Under the pieces are notes generated by a model, which did no database searches, had not been told where the DNA came from, and worked only from the letters and a program-made list of their open reading frames with translations. Of a stretch of 64,000 nucleotides of DNA, positions 1 to 12,610 are shown piece by piece. A program made the translations under genes and the position numbers. How positions within the stretch are numbered: the stretch's first letter is position 1; each line of letters starts with the position of its first letter. The stretch is from positions 9,677,118-9,741,117 of the forward strand of contig OZ234503.1 in NCBI GenBank assembly GCA_965153455.1, written 5' to 3'. This stretch comes from Sphagnum compactum (taxonomy: Eukaryota; Bryophyta; Sphagnopsida; Sphagnales).

Positions 1-2980
1 TTTTGTCCTGGAAAAAGGGAATGTTTTCTAGAACTTGTTCTATTACAATTGATGCCTTTGCGTGCCTTATTTTCATGTAAACCACTTCCCCTTCCTCTAC
101 TCTCCTCCCCTCCTCCAAAATTGATATGGACTTTCCTGGTCAGCATATCATTTGTAACCTCCGATCACACTCCACATCACCACAAAAGAATTTCTAAAAT
201 TACATTTGTGCTTGCCGCATCAATTTTATTTTTTTTTTAAATCCAAAAAGGTCATTGATGGCTTACCGGGCATTTAGGGGCTAATCTTCCCAGATACCCT
301 CAGTTTCCCATTGTGCTAGGGCCATGGATGGGGAGAATGCTCATCATGTCAACAATCCATGGGGTGAGCACATTCTGAACAGTGATCCTGATGCTCAATC
401 ACCCCTTTGAAGTAAAGAAGCATAGAGTCAAATGAAATGCACGTTAAAAATAATTCTCAAAGAAGATTGATGTGTGTACGTTAATACATTTATAACTTTC
501 ACATGCCAACTACTATGTCCTTGGCATATTCGAGTTTCTTGACAAAGCTTAAGGCAACACCAAATGGAAAATGTTGGCTCAACTCCTATCGTCCTCCTTG
601 ATTCCCTCCTACTTTTAAGTTGCACAAAATATCAAGTCTTTTTATTTTATGGATGTCTCATTGCTTTGTCTAATTGCTCTGTGTTGGTCTAGAGGCAAAA
701 CCGAGCAGAATTTGTTGAATAGTTGTAGGGCATCGTGATGACTCTGTTGCAACTGCCAACAGAATTGCGATTCATACATATAATAGCCTTGTAAGAAAGT
801 ATCAGAATGGAATGGTCCAGCTTGTTTGATGGGGTTGGGGTTTAGGGTTTAAGCTTTGAAAAAAATAAGAAGAATGAGCTTCAGGTAAAAGGGGTATTCT
901 CAGAAGTGGTCCTTTCCTTCCAGGCTGCCAGTCTCAGCTCTGGAATCTGTGAAAAAAGGGGGTGCAAGTTGCAACTAACTTAGTTCATGTTGCACACCTC
1001 TAGTCTCCTCTGAAAACTCTGTAAAAGAGCTGCCAGTAGCAACTGTGTAGTCAGTCTAGGCTGCCCATCTCTTGATGTCTGAGCTCTCTCCAGAGTCTCA
1101 GAAAACTCTTGAGAGAGCCCACCAGTAGGCCAGTTGGGTTTCACCCCGGATTGTTTTGGGGCCAGAGTGAGCCAACAACATCCATTGGAAGCCTGTTATG
1201 AGTTATGTGACTCATTCGAAGATGAACCTGAACTGAGTTGATGTTGGGTTTCAACTTGGTAACCGATCTTTCAAAAGATAGGTTCATGTGGGTCTTTAGG
1301 GTAAGTGGATCCATTTACTTGGTTAGTATGTAGGTGACGGCTAGTGGGTTGTTTAAGAGGGCAAGTATCTATTTTTGCTTCTATTTATTAATTGAGGGTG
1401 CACCCAAAGTTTCTTTTTTCTTTTTGTTGAAGGAGCCACTTTGATTGGTCCATCCTTATTATTTTTTCAAACATTGGGCATTCCCCCAAAATAGTAGCAG
1501 AGAGGTGCTTCCCTTTGAAACCCCCCTTTTTAGTTCTCACACACACACACACATATATATATATTCATCTTTGGGCCCCAAAAAATGGGATAGAAGTGCA
1601 TTGCTATTGGGAACATCTTGGGGAACACTTTGGGAACTTGGTGAAAGCTGATGAGAACTCGATGGTAACAATATGGAAACAACATAAGGGACATTAAACA
1701 ATTTTTTTTAAAAGGTCACTTTAGTGCTACAATTGGGGATGCTTTTATGTATTAATGTTTAAAGATATGACCTAGCACCTTGTAAACTTAGAATTTAAAC
1801 ATAAAACCATAGAACCTATAAACCCTAAACTCTATATAAACTTAGGACCCTATAAAAAATTTATTTAAGCTTGTTAAGTCCAATTCGTGGCCATGTCCAG
1901 GTCCATGTAAACACATTAAATAGTTCAATCCTTAATTTAATTCCAAGTCCATGTAAAAGTACCAAGTCTAGTTCTTGGTATATTCGAGTCCGATTCTTAA
2001 TCCAAAAATCTAATTCTAGCCAAATTTTATAATGGTAATCTTCTAAAATAAAACCTTTATCCCTAACAAAATAGAACCTAACAAAATATTTATTATCAGT
2101 CAACTTAATTATTGTTTGATAGCTTAATCATTGTTCAACAATTATATCTTGTTTTTGAAATCTATACTTAACTAAATGTTGATCTTTTCACCTAAATTCC
2201 TTCCCTTTCACTATTATTTGTGTGATTTGTCCAATTAACAGGACCAAAACAACTTTCACATTTGAAATGTAATTATAAGTTGAAAAAAATCCCCAAACAA
2301 ATATTTTCAATTTTTTTGAAGGTAGTATTTTAAAATAGAACCTTTATCCAAGTCAACTTGAAAGAAATCATTTCATCATAAAAATGCTTCAAAGATTGGT
2401 AAAGAGCCCTAGGGAAAATATGTAAGCATGGAGGGGGTAGCCACCACACTCCATTGTTCACAAGCCATTTGGAACCCCAATTTCGGATGCCTCTAATCAT
2501 TTGTTTTTCACATAATTAGAATCAACACATACCTAGTTTGATTTGATAAACACAAATTGTCCTTGAATGATTTTTAATGATATATCACACCAATGTGATA
2601 TTGTAATTTGGTACATTCATAAATGTAGTGTTTAACATTTGTAATTAAAAAATATGTGTTCAAATTATTAGAAGAGGCTTTTGGTGATAGGGTGGCATCT
2701 ATCACACTAAAATGCATATAAATGCACATAAACCAAGAAATGTTTATTTATAAGGGGATTATAAATGTTTGGTAAAAAGGGTGGTTTAGGAAGGACTTCC
2801 AAGTTTTGTAGCTCAATATGCCAAGGGAGTGTTTGGTGATGGGGTATAAGCTGTCATAATTATTTGCACACAAAATGGCACAAATGACCCAAAATTTGCC
2901 TAGTTGGGTGTTTTAAAAATGTTTGGTTTGATGTGTGATATAAGGTAGATTTACTAAAGTTGTTTATCATGGCATTTAAA
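1..2980. other. Intergenic AT-rich DNA, no gene seen
   Basis: No reading frame here has a recognisable domain, and the short open frames are broken or low in complexity. A CA/TA dinucleotide run lies at 1538-1563. A stretch rich in the motif GGGAACA lies at about 1600-1690 and recurs elsewhere in the window. Confidence 0.6.
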
Positions 2981-2982
2981 CC

Positions 2983-3400
2983 ATTTGGTAATAGTAGTGA
3001 TCTATTACTCTAATACAACAACACACTAAAAAGTTATAACCTTAATTAGTTTGCATTATAAATATATTTTGTGGCATGGAGAACACATTTATCATCTTTG
3101 TAGCAATCCACTATTTGGTGATGGGAGTTATCTATTATGCTAAGAGGAGTACAACAAGACATTAGAAGACTATAACCTTAATTAGTTTGCATGACAAAAG
3201 TAAAATTTGGCATGAAAAACACATTGATCATCTTTGTAACACTCCAACTTTGTAGGAATCCACTATTTGGTGATGAGAGTTATCTATTATGCTAAAAGGA
3301 ATACAACAACACATTAAAAGGCTATAATCCTAATTAATTTGCATTATAAAAGTAAAATTTGGCATGGGGAACACATTGATAATCTTTGTAACAATCCAAC
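2983..3400. repeat. Three diverged tandem units of about 125-150 bp
   Basis: Three successive blocks begin near 2983, 3109 and 3260. Each carries the same order of landmarks: TTTGGTRATRG, then TATCTATTA, a CAACA-rich stretch, 'ataaccttaattagtttgca', 'tttggcatg' and 'atcatctttgta'. The units differ by many substitutions and small indels, so the array is old. No coding function is apparent. Confidence 0.6.
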
Positions 3401-4004
3401 TTTGTAACAATCCAACTTTAGGATCAAAGTACACATTGTGACCTCAAGATGCCATAGGTCACTAATGAGAAGCCTAAGGATGAACAAAAAGATCCCTAGA
3501 ACTATTTCCTCTATTTTCTTCCAAAACATCAACATCATTGTTCCAATTTCATGCCATCTTTTTGAAATCAACCCATACCAAAAATATGTTACATCTAGGT
3601 ATGTTTGAATCCCATGCCATTATGTGAAACCAATTTCATCATTCATATTGAAGAAATGATTTAGGTTATAGGTGAAACTAAATTTGTTCACTTTTAGTTT
3701 GTTCAACAATTATTCATTTTTAGTTTCAACTAACTTTAAATTTAGAACAAAACATTTAAAGTTGACCATTCGTCTTGTGAAAGGCTTGAAAATATATAGA
3801 ACACAAGGTCTCACAAGCTATTCTTATAATTCATTCTATCAGAACTTGCAAGCACTTTACATTCAACATGGTTGTCATGTAAATCGTATATGGAATTCAA
3901 ATAAAATTAGAATCCAAGCATGTAGACAATTAGGTGCACATGTTTCAGCCAAATGGGGTTCACAAAAATATTACAACACCATCTTCAAATTGAAGGAATG
4001 ATTA

Positions 4005-5109
4005 ATTGTGAATTGTGTAGTTAGTGCAATAGGCCAATCTGTACCACATGATTTTACATTTTTAGGGGTGAGAGATTGTGGTATGACTACATTAGATTGT
4101 ACAAACAAGGACTTGCATGACAATGCAAAAGTAAATGTGTATGACAATGTTCCTATTAAAAAAAAATCTCATTTTTTGCAATAAATATGTATTATGTGGA
4201 ATTTCTCAAACAAATCAACACATTTTAATCCTTGATGGGCATGGATCATGTTTTATTTTTTTGGCAATAAAATAGGTGCATCAATTTGGATTATGCATGT
4301 TTCATTTTAAGCCATTCATCACACGCATTGCAACTTTTAGATGTGTCATATTTTTAAACCTTCCAAAACAACATTTAAAAATGAAAAATATAGTGCAATG
4401 GCCAAAAATTTTACAAAGAACCAAATATATCACATTAGCTAGGTGGGTATACAAATCATTAGACCAAACATTATTCAAACATAGTATCAAATTTGGTTTT
4501 AAAGTGATAAAAATTTGGCCATTAAACCCTAGGGCCATGGTGGACAAGATATTCCCTGATGAAATGTGTACATAAACCAACAACAATACATAAGAAAAAC
4601 AAAAATAAAAATCTAATGTCAAAACTAATGACAATCCTTGATGGTGTGAAAGACCTGCTACCATATGTTTCATGAATATTGTACAAACAACTTTTGCAAT
4701 AAATGAAGAGGATTTTAATTGTTTTGCTTCTCTTGAGCAAAGATACTATGTGGAGATGTTGAACAATCCTTGCATTATAAAAGAAATGGGCCAAAAATAT
4801 GAATAACTAATGGTTGACTTAAACCAAGAATATGATGAATAATCATTGCAATAACCTCTAAATAAGGAAAACCTTACCCAAGACTTGGCCTTTTTTCAAC
4901 ATTTTGTCACTCCCACATTTACTTGTAAAAAAAACCAAGGGCAAAGAACCCTTAATGGACTATACATAGTCTCATGTGGTGACTTCTAATGAATATTTAA
5001 AAATCATGTGGCAAAAGGTCATGGGCAAGGAAATAGTAAACAAAATCTTGACCATATAGTATAATCATGGTAAAAATTGGCCTATTGCATTAACTACGCA
5101 ATTCACAAT
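4005..5109. mobile_element. Possible DNA-transposon remnant with inverted ends
   Basis: The segment 4005-4050 is repeated in inverted orientation at 5064-5109, with only a few mismatches over about 45 bp. Both arms contain ATTGTGAATTG and GCAATAGGCCAAT. The interior of about 1 kb is AT-rich and shows no recognisable transposase, and I could not assign a target-site duplication. It fits a non-autonomous or decayed TIR element. A chance inverted duplication is the alternative. Confidence 0.4.
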
Positions 5110-8100
5110 GATGATGATTATTAGAGCACCACATGGATGATCAAAACATCACAATTAAAGAGGAAAACATGATGATTGGAAGAGGATGGAGAACATTTGA
5201 TAATAATTTTGTAAAGACCATCAAACAACACAATGCGAATTATCACTCGTGAACAAGGTGATGAAGTTGGAGAGTATTGAATTGTTGCAAAACCTAACAT
5301 AAGCAACCTAGTTGCACCAATGAAGAAAATAGTGGTGCCAAGGCATTAATGTTAGAGATTTTAGGGTTTTCCAAATTTACCTTTGCCTATGACTATTTAT
5401 CTCCAACCCAATTGTTTTAGTTAAATCTTGACCACATACAAAGGTGTGTATAATAATGCGATAAAAATGGCACAATATTACTATATTGGTTATGTGCAAC
5501 CAATGTTATTGGATTGTTTGCTTGCAAGAATGAGATTATATGTTCAAGTGTCACAAAGTGTATGGGTAGAATTATTTTCAAAAAAAATATCCCCCTACTT
5601 TTAAACTTGACATTTCATTCATTTTTTTTAAATTTGAGTGTTTTTCATGACTATGGGTGCACCGAACACAATTCTACAAGTTTTCTTTGAATTCCAAATG
5701 CAACCAAACAGTGCCTAAGGATTTACAACTCATTGAGACACTAAATGTTCAATGATAGGCATAGTTATCCTATCTTTCTTCATAAATAAATAACATTGTC
5801 AAATGTGCTCCAACAACATGTCCACAATATATGTTTTTTCAATCAATTTATATGATTATGGTAGACTCAAATGCTTTCAAAAGTTGCAAAGTGAGGACTA
5901 TTATTCCAATTTGAAATTTTGGTCAATGTTAAGATTTGATTTTGTGGTGAAAATAAAAACCAATCCAATCACTTATTTGAAGAGAACTCTTGGAATTTTG
6001 ATGCTCATGTAAAATGAATCATAATAAATTACATCTCACAATCAACCAAATTTGATTTGTGTCCAATTTGCTCACGAAGGTTTGGATTCAAATGATTCAA
6101 CTTAGAAGTGATTGGGTGCTTTGCTTTCTTTTTTATTTTGAATTTAAAATGTCAAAAGGTTGAAAAGTTTGAAACAAGTCATAAATGTTATGTTGCATAA
6201 TGAATTTTGATTATAAATATTGTGAAATTGGTTGGGAAAATATGGACACAATTAAAAGTTTAAAAACATGAATGGTTGGTAAGATTTGAAGTTTTCATTA
6301 AACAAAATTGGTGTTAACCAAAGTTGTCACAATTAAAAGTCTTTCCTCTTCATGCTACAAATATTGTTTTTTCTACACCTGGATTATGTATGGTTGCACG
6401 ATTGACCTACTTGGTTGGCCACCAACCCTAATCCTATTCCAACTTGAAATGTTTAATTTCAAAGCATTTTGTGGAGTTGGTGTATCCACTTTTGTTTAGC
6501 CACAATTAGATTTTATGGTAATTATTTTGAATTCAATTCAAGTTGCATGCAATGTTATTCAATATTTTCATTCACATGGAACTTAATTTCCAATTTTTTT
6601 CATCAATTCATTAGCACTAATAGTGTATCACATTGAAAAGCCCAAGTAAACTAATTCTAAATGACAATGGTATTATCATATTTGGTATAGGGGGACAACT
6701 ATAGGGTCAATACTAAATAAGTTTCATCTTACCAAAATAGATTTTGGTTTTGAATCTATTATAAATGGAATGGAAAGGTGTCTTTTTATATTTGCTTATT
6801 TTTTCAACATCATAATCATGAATGATGGAAATGGGAGCAAATTTTCAATATCTTTTGTAGAAGTTTACATCCCATTTCTTTTCGATTGAATTTGAATCCA
6901 ATTCAATTCCATTCATTGTATTTGGATTCAATTGAATTGAATATGAGTTCAATTGAATTTGGTCTAAAATCAATTGAACTTCAATGCAATTAAAGTTGGA
7001 TTCAATGTCATTCAATATTTTTATTTGAATGAAAATTAAGTTTCATTTTCTTTTCATCATTTCATTGTCACTAGCGGTGCCTTGTAATGTGAAGCCCAAT
7101 TTTTAGCAATTGAATACACAAAGTTGGTGGAAGCATGGAGTTTTAAATCCATTTGTTATGTTAGTACCAATTTATGGGTGATGCCAGCATGGGAAAAGTT
7201 CTTTAATTTGAAACTCAATACCAAGAGTTCAAATCTAATCCAATAAAATGAGGAATGAAATGAGTATGAATGCCATAAGACAAATTTCAACCCAATTGAA
7301 ATACAACCATTAAGGAAAAAAAAGTAGATATAAGTAGCAAATCAAATGAACTTGTTCAAAATTGAAACCAAATAGTTACATAAAATTAAACTCTAAAAAT
7401 GTAGTTTTCAATACAATTGTTACATTTTTAGTTATTCCTCATTTAAATTAATTTTCTAATTTAATTTAAATTTAGGTTTTAGCAAATTTAGGATTTTTGG
7501 AATTTAGAAAGTTAGTTTTTGTAAATAAAAAAATATATTGTATGTGGTGTGTAATTTCTAGATTCTAAAATTTAACAAAAAAGAAAATATCATAATATAA
7601 AGAAGTGCAAATAAATGTTGACCTAGTCCTTAGTCCTCATTTCAAAGAGTTGGGTTTGTGTTGTTATGCACTACCAATGATGTTCAATTTGTTTTTTCTT
7701 ATGCTTTCATATGGTTTTCAATAATTCATCATTATTTATGTCAGAGCCAAGTTTAAATTGAATTAATATAAATATCATGGACATGAAAAAAACACATGTT
7801 AATTTATCTTTTCATATCCATGTTGGTGAGTAGGAAAAAACTAAGGTAGTTATAATGTAAATAGTGTAAGGATGAAGGTATTTAATAGGGAAGGAATGGG
7901 GTAATTAGACTTTAAAAATGAAGTAATTGTCTTTGGAATTGTCCAAGGAAAGATCACACGATAAATTCCAAAAAATCTTCTCATAACTGAAATTAAAAAA
8001 TGATTTTTTTTCTGAAGATTCACAATACACAAAACTCCAAGTAGATGGGGAAAACCTTTTGCCATTCACCAATCATGTAGAGGTGAGCAAGGTGGAAAGA

Positions 8101-8200
8101 TAAGTCCCTTTCTAAGGCTAGCCAAATTCAAATCATCTCCAGAATTTCATCCGCCAACCAAGGACGCAATGGACGGGCAGGTCCATTGGGGTTTTATGTT
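5110..8200. other. Intergenic AT-rich DNA with an old duplication
   Basis: No gene is supported. The block near 6550-6650 resembles the block near 7005-7105: both contain 'attcaatatt', a TTTCATCA stretch, a Cact-rich segment and 'gaagccca'. This indicates a diverged direct duplication about 455 bp apart. AATTGAATT-type palindromes are frequent between 6890 and 7010. Confidence 0.5.
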
Positions 8201-8203
8201 CTA

Positions 8204-8326
8204 GGGGAGGTTCCCCTTCGAGTGTGTTCTCCTGAGGGAGGGGCAATCAATCCCAAGGGTGGGTGTGTGAGCCCGAGGGTGTTCCTGAAGAAGCTCAGGA
8301 GAACACACAAGTATGGGAACCTCCCC
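8204..8326. repeat. GC-rich inverted repeat (hairpin)
   Basis: The left arm runs from 8204 (GGGGAGGTTCCC, then GTGTGTTCTCCTGAG) and the right arm ends at 8326 (CTCAGGAGAACACAC, then GGGAACCTCCCC). They pair over about 33 bases with a six-base internal mismatch and a loop of about 57 bases. The block is much more GC-rich than its surroundings. It could be a small foldback element or an RNA hairpin. Overlapping open frames on both strands here follow from the base composition and are not taken as genes. Confidence 0.6.
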
Positions 8327-10960
8327 TTATGTAAACAACTCTCTTTTGTTTTCCTCGCCCTTTTTTGTCCCATTGCATCCAAAAGAAAGATTTCCATGGG
8401 AACGTGGGAACATGGAAAATTGAGGGAGCTCCCCGGGATAAATGCCCTAAAGGGGGGGAGATCCCGCAAAATACGCACACAGAAATAAAAAGGGAGTTGT
8501 TTATGTTGACATAATTAGAATCTTGGATCCCGAAAGCACCTTACAAATCAGAATACCCGGGCCGCAAGGTTGTTATGGCTGCAATGGTGCTTTCACACTC
8601 CTTTTGAAAAAAAAACCTGGGCCTATTGTAGCTAGCCAAGGAGGCAATCATCCAGAAAATAATTTAGCCAAATTTAATTTGGCTACAGACTATATATATA
8701 TATATATATATATGAAACTAGAAAAAACACAAATTATTTGCTTTAATAGTTGCTATCCCAATTTTGATGTTGTAAAATAATAACAATTTAGTTGATAGTT
8801 TGAGTTTCGTGTTGCCTAGTGTATTCCAAGGCATATATTATTATTTTCTACATTTGATCTTCAGCATGCCATTGTTTTATTTTGAAATGAGAGCTTAACA
8901 AAAAGATTAAAACACATAAGATATCAAAATAGATCTCATACACAAGGTCCTTTGTATGTTTCAAATTTCAATACCAAAACAGCACTAGTTCATAACAATC
9001 TTCAGGTTTCCACACAAACACTAGTAGATGTTTTTGCATAGTTGCTTGGTAGGGCTTAAGGACTATTTCAATTTATGACATCCCTTGTTGATGAACTTAA
9101 ACTATGATAGCTTTTATGATTTCATACTTGTACCTTCAATTCTTTCATACTAGTGTTTTAGAAGCGGGCTTAAAAGTAGCTTAAACTTCAATAATACTAC
9201 ACCAACATTTGCATGGAACCTTTCAAGATGCCTTAATATTAACCTATCGTAAGCTTCTCCAAGTAGATAATAATAACATCAATAGATCGGTGCCACTTCC
9301 TCCACCTAAGGGATCCGTAGACTCAAATGCAAGGAAAGATTGTTCATGAAATGCATTTGATTTTGTTGAATCTATCATATTTTTCATTGGACTAATGTTG
9401 AAGGAATGATCTTTAGAGAATTTTCAAACAACACTTTTGCTAATGATTTGTAAATCATTTTTAAGAGGTTATTATTGACCACCAATTGTGAATATTGGTT
9501 TCTCATAATGCTCATAATTTTATGAAAAAAATCATACTCTTTCCCCTACTTCCAACACACAAGAGCCTATCTCATCATGCTTCCAAAAATAAACTTAATG
9601 GGTATTCCACCCTTGTTAATGATCTTCCATTTACCAGGTCCTTGAAGGATACATGTACTTTTTGTAATGACAAGGGGATGTGAATGTGGTATTCATGAAC
9701 AAAATTACCTTTTATGGGGACTATTTGCCAACACCTTTTTCTTACCGGAAGACTAGCTTTATTCATTTGATTTGTTGAGGAAATAGTCTTTTTATTACCA
9801 TATTGAAGAGTCAATATTTGGATCTAGTATTCTTTTTCTAATGTTATAACATAGGCCACTTGGTTGGTTATGGTCAAATATTTTTTTGATTTTTTTAATT
9901 CCACAATAACCACTATTTTGCTATGGTTTGAATTTTCCCACATTCTTCTTTTATGATTTTAATGGCTTCACTTGTCACCAAAAAAATGTTATGTCGTAAA
10001 TGACATGATCCATGACCATTTTTTGAAAAAAAAAACCTAAGAAAATCTTAGGTAACCAATAAATGACTAACTGTCTAACAAGACATGTTTATAAAACAAT
10101 GGTTGTTCGTTTGTCTTGCTTGTTAAAGAGAAGATTAGAGACACATAATTTCTTTCCAACACACCTGAAATAAAAATCGATAAATTAATTTTTTTAAAAT
10201 CTTACAATTTAACAAGAAAAAATGTAATATAAACCCCTCTAGTTTGCAAAGGTCATATTTAGTACAACCTATGTTGTTCGCAAGTCCCCCAACATGGATG
10301 TTTTGCAACGCATCTCACAATTGCGCTTTGAACTTGGGTGGGCATACGTCCTTTGAGAATTTATGCTTGTATGTGGAAAAAAATCACTGCTTAATTTGGA
10401 CCCATCATCCAATCTATTCTCTTCCTTATTAGTTAGTGCTAATGCCCTAAATGTCCTAAGATGCAGTTGCAAACTTTTGGGAATTGGATGAAGTTTTAAA
10501 AGAGTTCCAGAACTAGATTTATTACGAATAGGTCTCATTTTTTTTTAAAGCTTCTTCACCTTTGGGTCCACTTTTGGACTATGTATTCATGAATCATAAT
10601 GCGACCTTTGTGGATGGCCCGGGAAATAGGAGGCTTTATGGGATACGTTACCAAGTTGGGCATTTGGTAAAAAAGTGGTTGGTTTCGCTGGTCGGAGTTA
10701 GGTTGTAGATTGTTCCGACCAATGCTATTGATGGCCATTGTTCCCGATCTTCCAATTTTATTTTGTTGCCATGTCTGCTTTCACATGAACTATCACCGCA
10801 TATGGTGTCTATTTTGTCTAAGTCCTTTGGGATGATTACAAATCCTTTGTTTTTTTTTTGGGGGGGGTCTAGGGAGTCCTATTTAAGATCTAATATAGAA
10901 GCACATTGGGTCATGTTTTTAACTAACTACAAATTTGAACGTAGTAGTAGCCTGGGACCA
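8327..10960. other. Intergenic DNA, no gene seen
   Basis: A TA microsatellite lies at 8691-8713, and short inverted repeats (AAAGCACC / GGTGCTTT) lie near 8535-8593. Open frames near 9495-9814 and 10244-10738 show no recognisable domain. The region 10240-10950 is less AT-rich than its neighbours and might be a decayed transposon, but I could not identify a family. Confidence 0.5.
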
Positions 10961-10963
10961 GCT

Positions 10964-11157
10964 CTCTAGCATACTCATTTTGGCAACCCATTTGAAAATT
11001 CGGTCACCAGCATCCCTAAAGCTCTTCCAAAAACAATTCAATTCTGAGTCTTTTGACGGTCTCTAGCATACTCATTTTGGCAACCCATTTAAAAATTCGG
11101 TCACCAGCATCCCTAAAGCTCTTCCAAAAACAATTCAATTTTGAGTCTTTTGACGGC
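10964..11157. repeat. 97-bp perfect-register tandem duplication
   Basis: Two head-to-tail copies, 10964-11060 and 11061-11157, begin with CTCTAGCATACTC and end with TTTTGACGG. They differ at only about two or three positions, so this duplication is recent compared with the other tandem repeats here. No coding role is apparent. Confidence 0.85.
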
Positions 11158-11754
11158 ATAGTTCAAAGAGTATATATGCATTCCCATGTGTTGAAAAATG
11201 ATTGACTATGATTTAATCCGTTGTCCCCATGCCTTGTCCAAATGGATCATGGTATGTGTTAGATGTAAAGAAAGACCCTTTTTTTCTTTTGGTGCCTTTC
11301 AACTTATGTGTGTCCCAACTCTCTCCCTACCTACTTGCAAGTAGTCTAAAGAGCCAACAACAACAACAACTAGGCAAATTGTGCCCCAACTTACACCCCC
11401 ACCAAACCGCTGATGGAGATTGAAAAAGTGTTTGTAGTTCGTACCAACACATATCTGGGGGGTAAGGGTTGGGGCGGTGTTATACCTATGGTGCACAATG
11501 CATTCAGGAGACCGCCTCAAATATGACCCCACAATCTGACACAAATAAGGGAAAAAAGAAAAGGAAAGGGGTTTTGACGATGGCCACATTGGTTGGGTCC
11601 ACATTTGATCCTTAAACCTCTCTCTTTGGCTTGTTGTGATATATAAAAAAGTGGGAGAGAAGGTTCTCGTGTTGTGCTTTATTTTACAAGGCTCCTTCAA
11701 CTCGGGATTGTATCTCTCACTTGGCCACCACCCATTGAAATTTTACTAAGGCAA

Positions 11755-11812
11755 ACACCCCCCCCCCCCACCCCCCCCCCCTCCCCCCTCCCCTTTTTTT
11801 CCCCTTCAAGAA
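11755..11812 (-). repeat. C-tract; potential G-quadruplex on the minus strand
   Basis: Nearly uninterrupted runs of C broken by single A or T bases are followed by a CCCTCCCC/CCCC stretch. The complementary strand therefore has more than four closely spaced runs of four or more G. Homopolymer length here is likely to be unreliable in any assembly. Confidence 0.7.
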
Positions 11813-12332
11813 GAAACATACTAGGTAATGAATGAAGAAACATACTACCCCCACAAATTTTTTTTTGAAACTCACAAAGTTCTTTGTTCTGGGGGAGGAA
11901 AGAAATAAAGGGTTCCTTCTTATAAATCTTGTGTGGACCATGCCTACACCTGTCTGGTACCATGGCAAATTTTGCTCCCAATTTGTTCCCCAAGTTTCTT
12001 ATGTGTTCCTCAAGATTTTCTGAATATGGTCACACTTTGTTCCATATGCTTTGCTCAATGCTGTCCCTCTTGAAAGGTAATAGTTTACTCACACACTCTG
12101 AGGAGAAGGGGGTACTAGTCCAGGCCCAAAAATGATCACAACCAACGTCAGGAATACAAATTGTTAAGGAACAAGTAGATGGCTGAAATGCTCTTCTTTG
12201 AAGGCCTAATTTTATTTGAGTTGAATGTGCAATGAGAGACACATCAATGAGCTGAAGGTAGTAGTAGTCCGTAGCCATCTCACTGAGGTAAAAATGCCAC
12301 TTGACTCAGTTTGAAGTAGCCAAATGGTTTAC

Positions 12333-12610
12333 GGCATCTCTAGTGATGCTCCTCCGTATGGGAGCCTGCCAAAATGATTTCTCACATCCAACTGTAATTA
12401 TTTACGGGGACTGCAAGTAGGTGGGAAACTATTAATAGGCATCCACCTTGAACAATCAAACTATTTAGCCGGTGGTCCACAGCAGCAGCAGCTGTTAGGT
12501 TTTTTGCTGTGCCTTTTACCAGTGTCAGCAAACTGTGGCAAAATGCTGAGCTAAACCGGCATATTTTGACTTCTTTTCATCCAAATTTAATTACTGAGCA
12601 CTGGTAGAAT
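12333..12610 (-). mobile_element. Degraded MITE, GAGCATCTCC family (inverted copy)
   Basis: This is the reverse orientation of the intact element at 25351-25711. Shared blocks include GGCATCTCTAGTGATGCTC at the left end, the interior 'gggactgcaagtaggtggga', 'caatcaaactatttagcc', 'gccttttaccag', 'gagctaaaccggca', and ACTGAGCAC at the right end. The terminal ten bases are mutated at both ends and no target-site duplication remains, so this copy is old. Confidence 0.65.

Noticed and set aside
3672-4001. 109-codon plus-strand frame
   Set aside because: It has no recognisable domain, is AT-driven in composition and lies next to a probable transposon remnant.
4302-4673. 123-codon minus-strand frame
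   Set aside because: It lies inside the inverted-repeat element, resembles no transposase and is overlapped by other frames.
8186-8488. Overlapping frames of about 100 codons on both strands
   Set aside because: Both cover the GC-rich hairpin; neither resembles a protein and their openness follows from composition.
11299-11700. 133-codon minus-strand frame
   Set aside because: No domain is recognised and no splice context or homology supports it.
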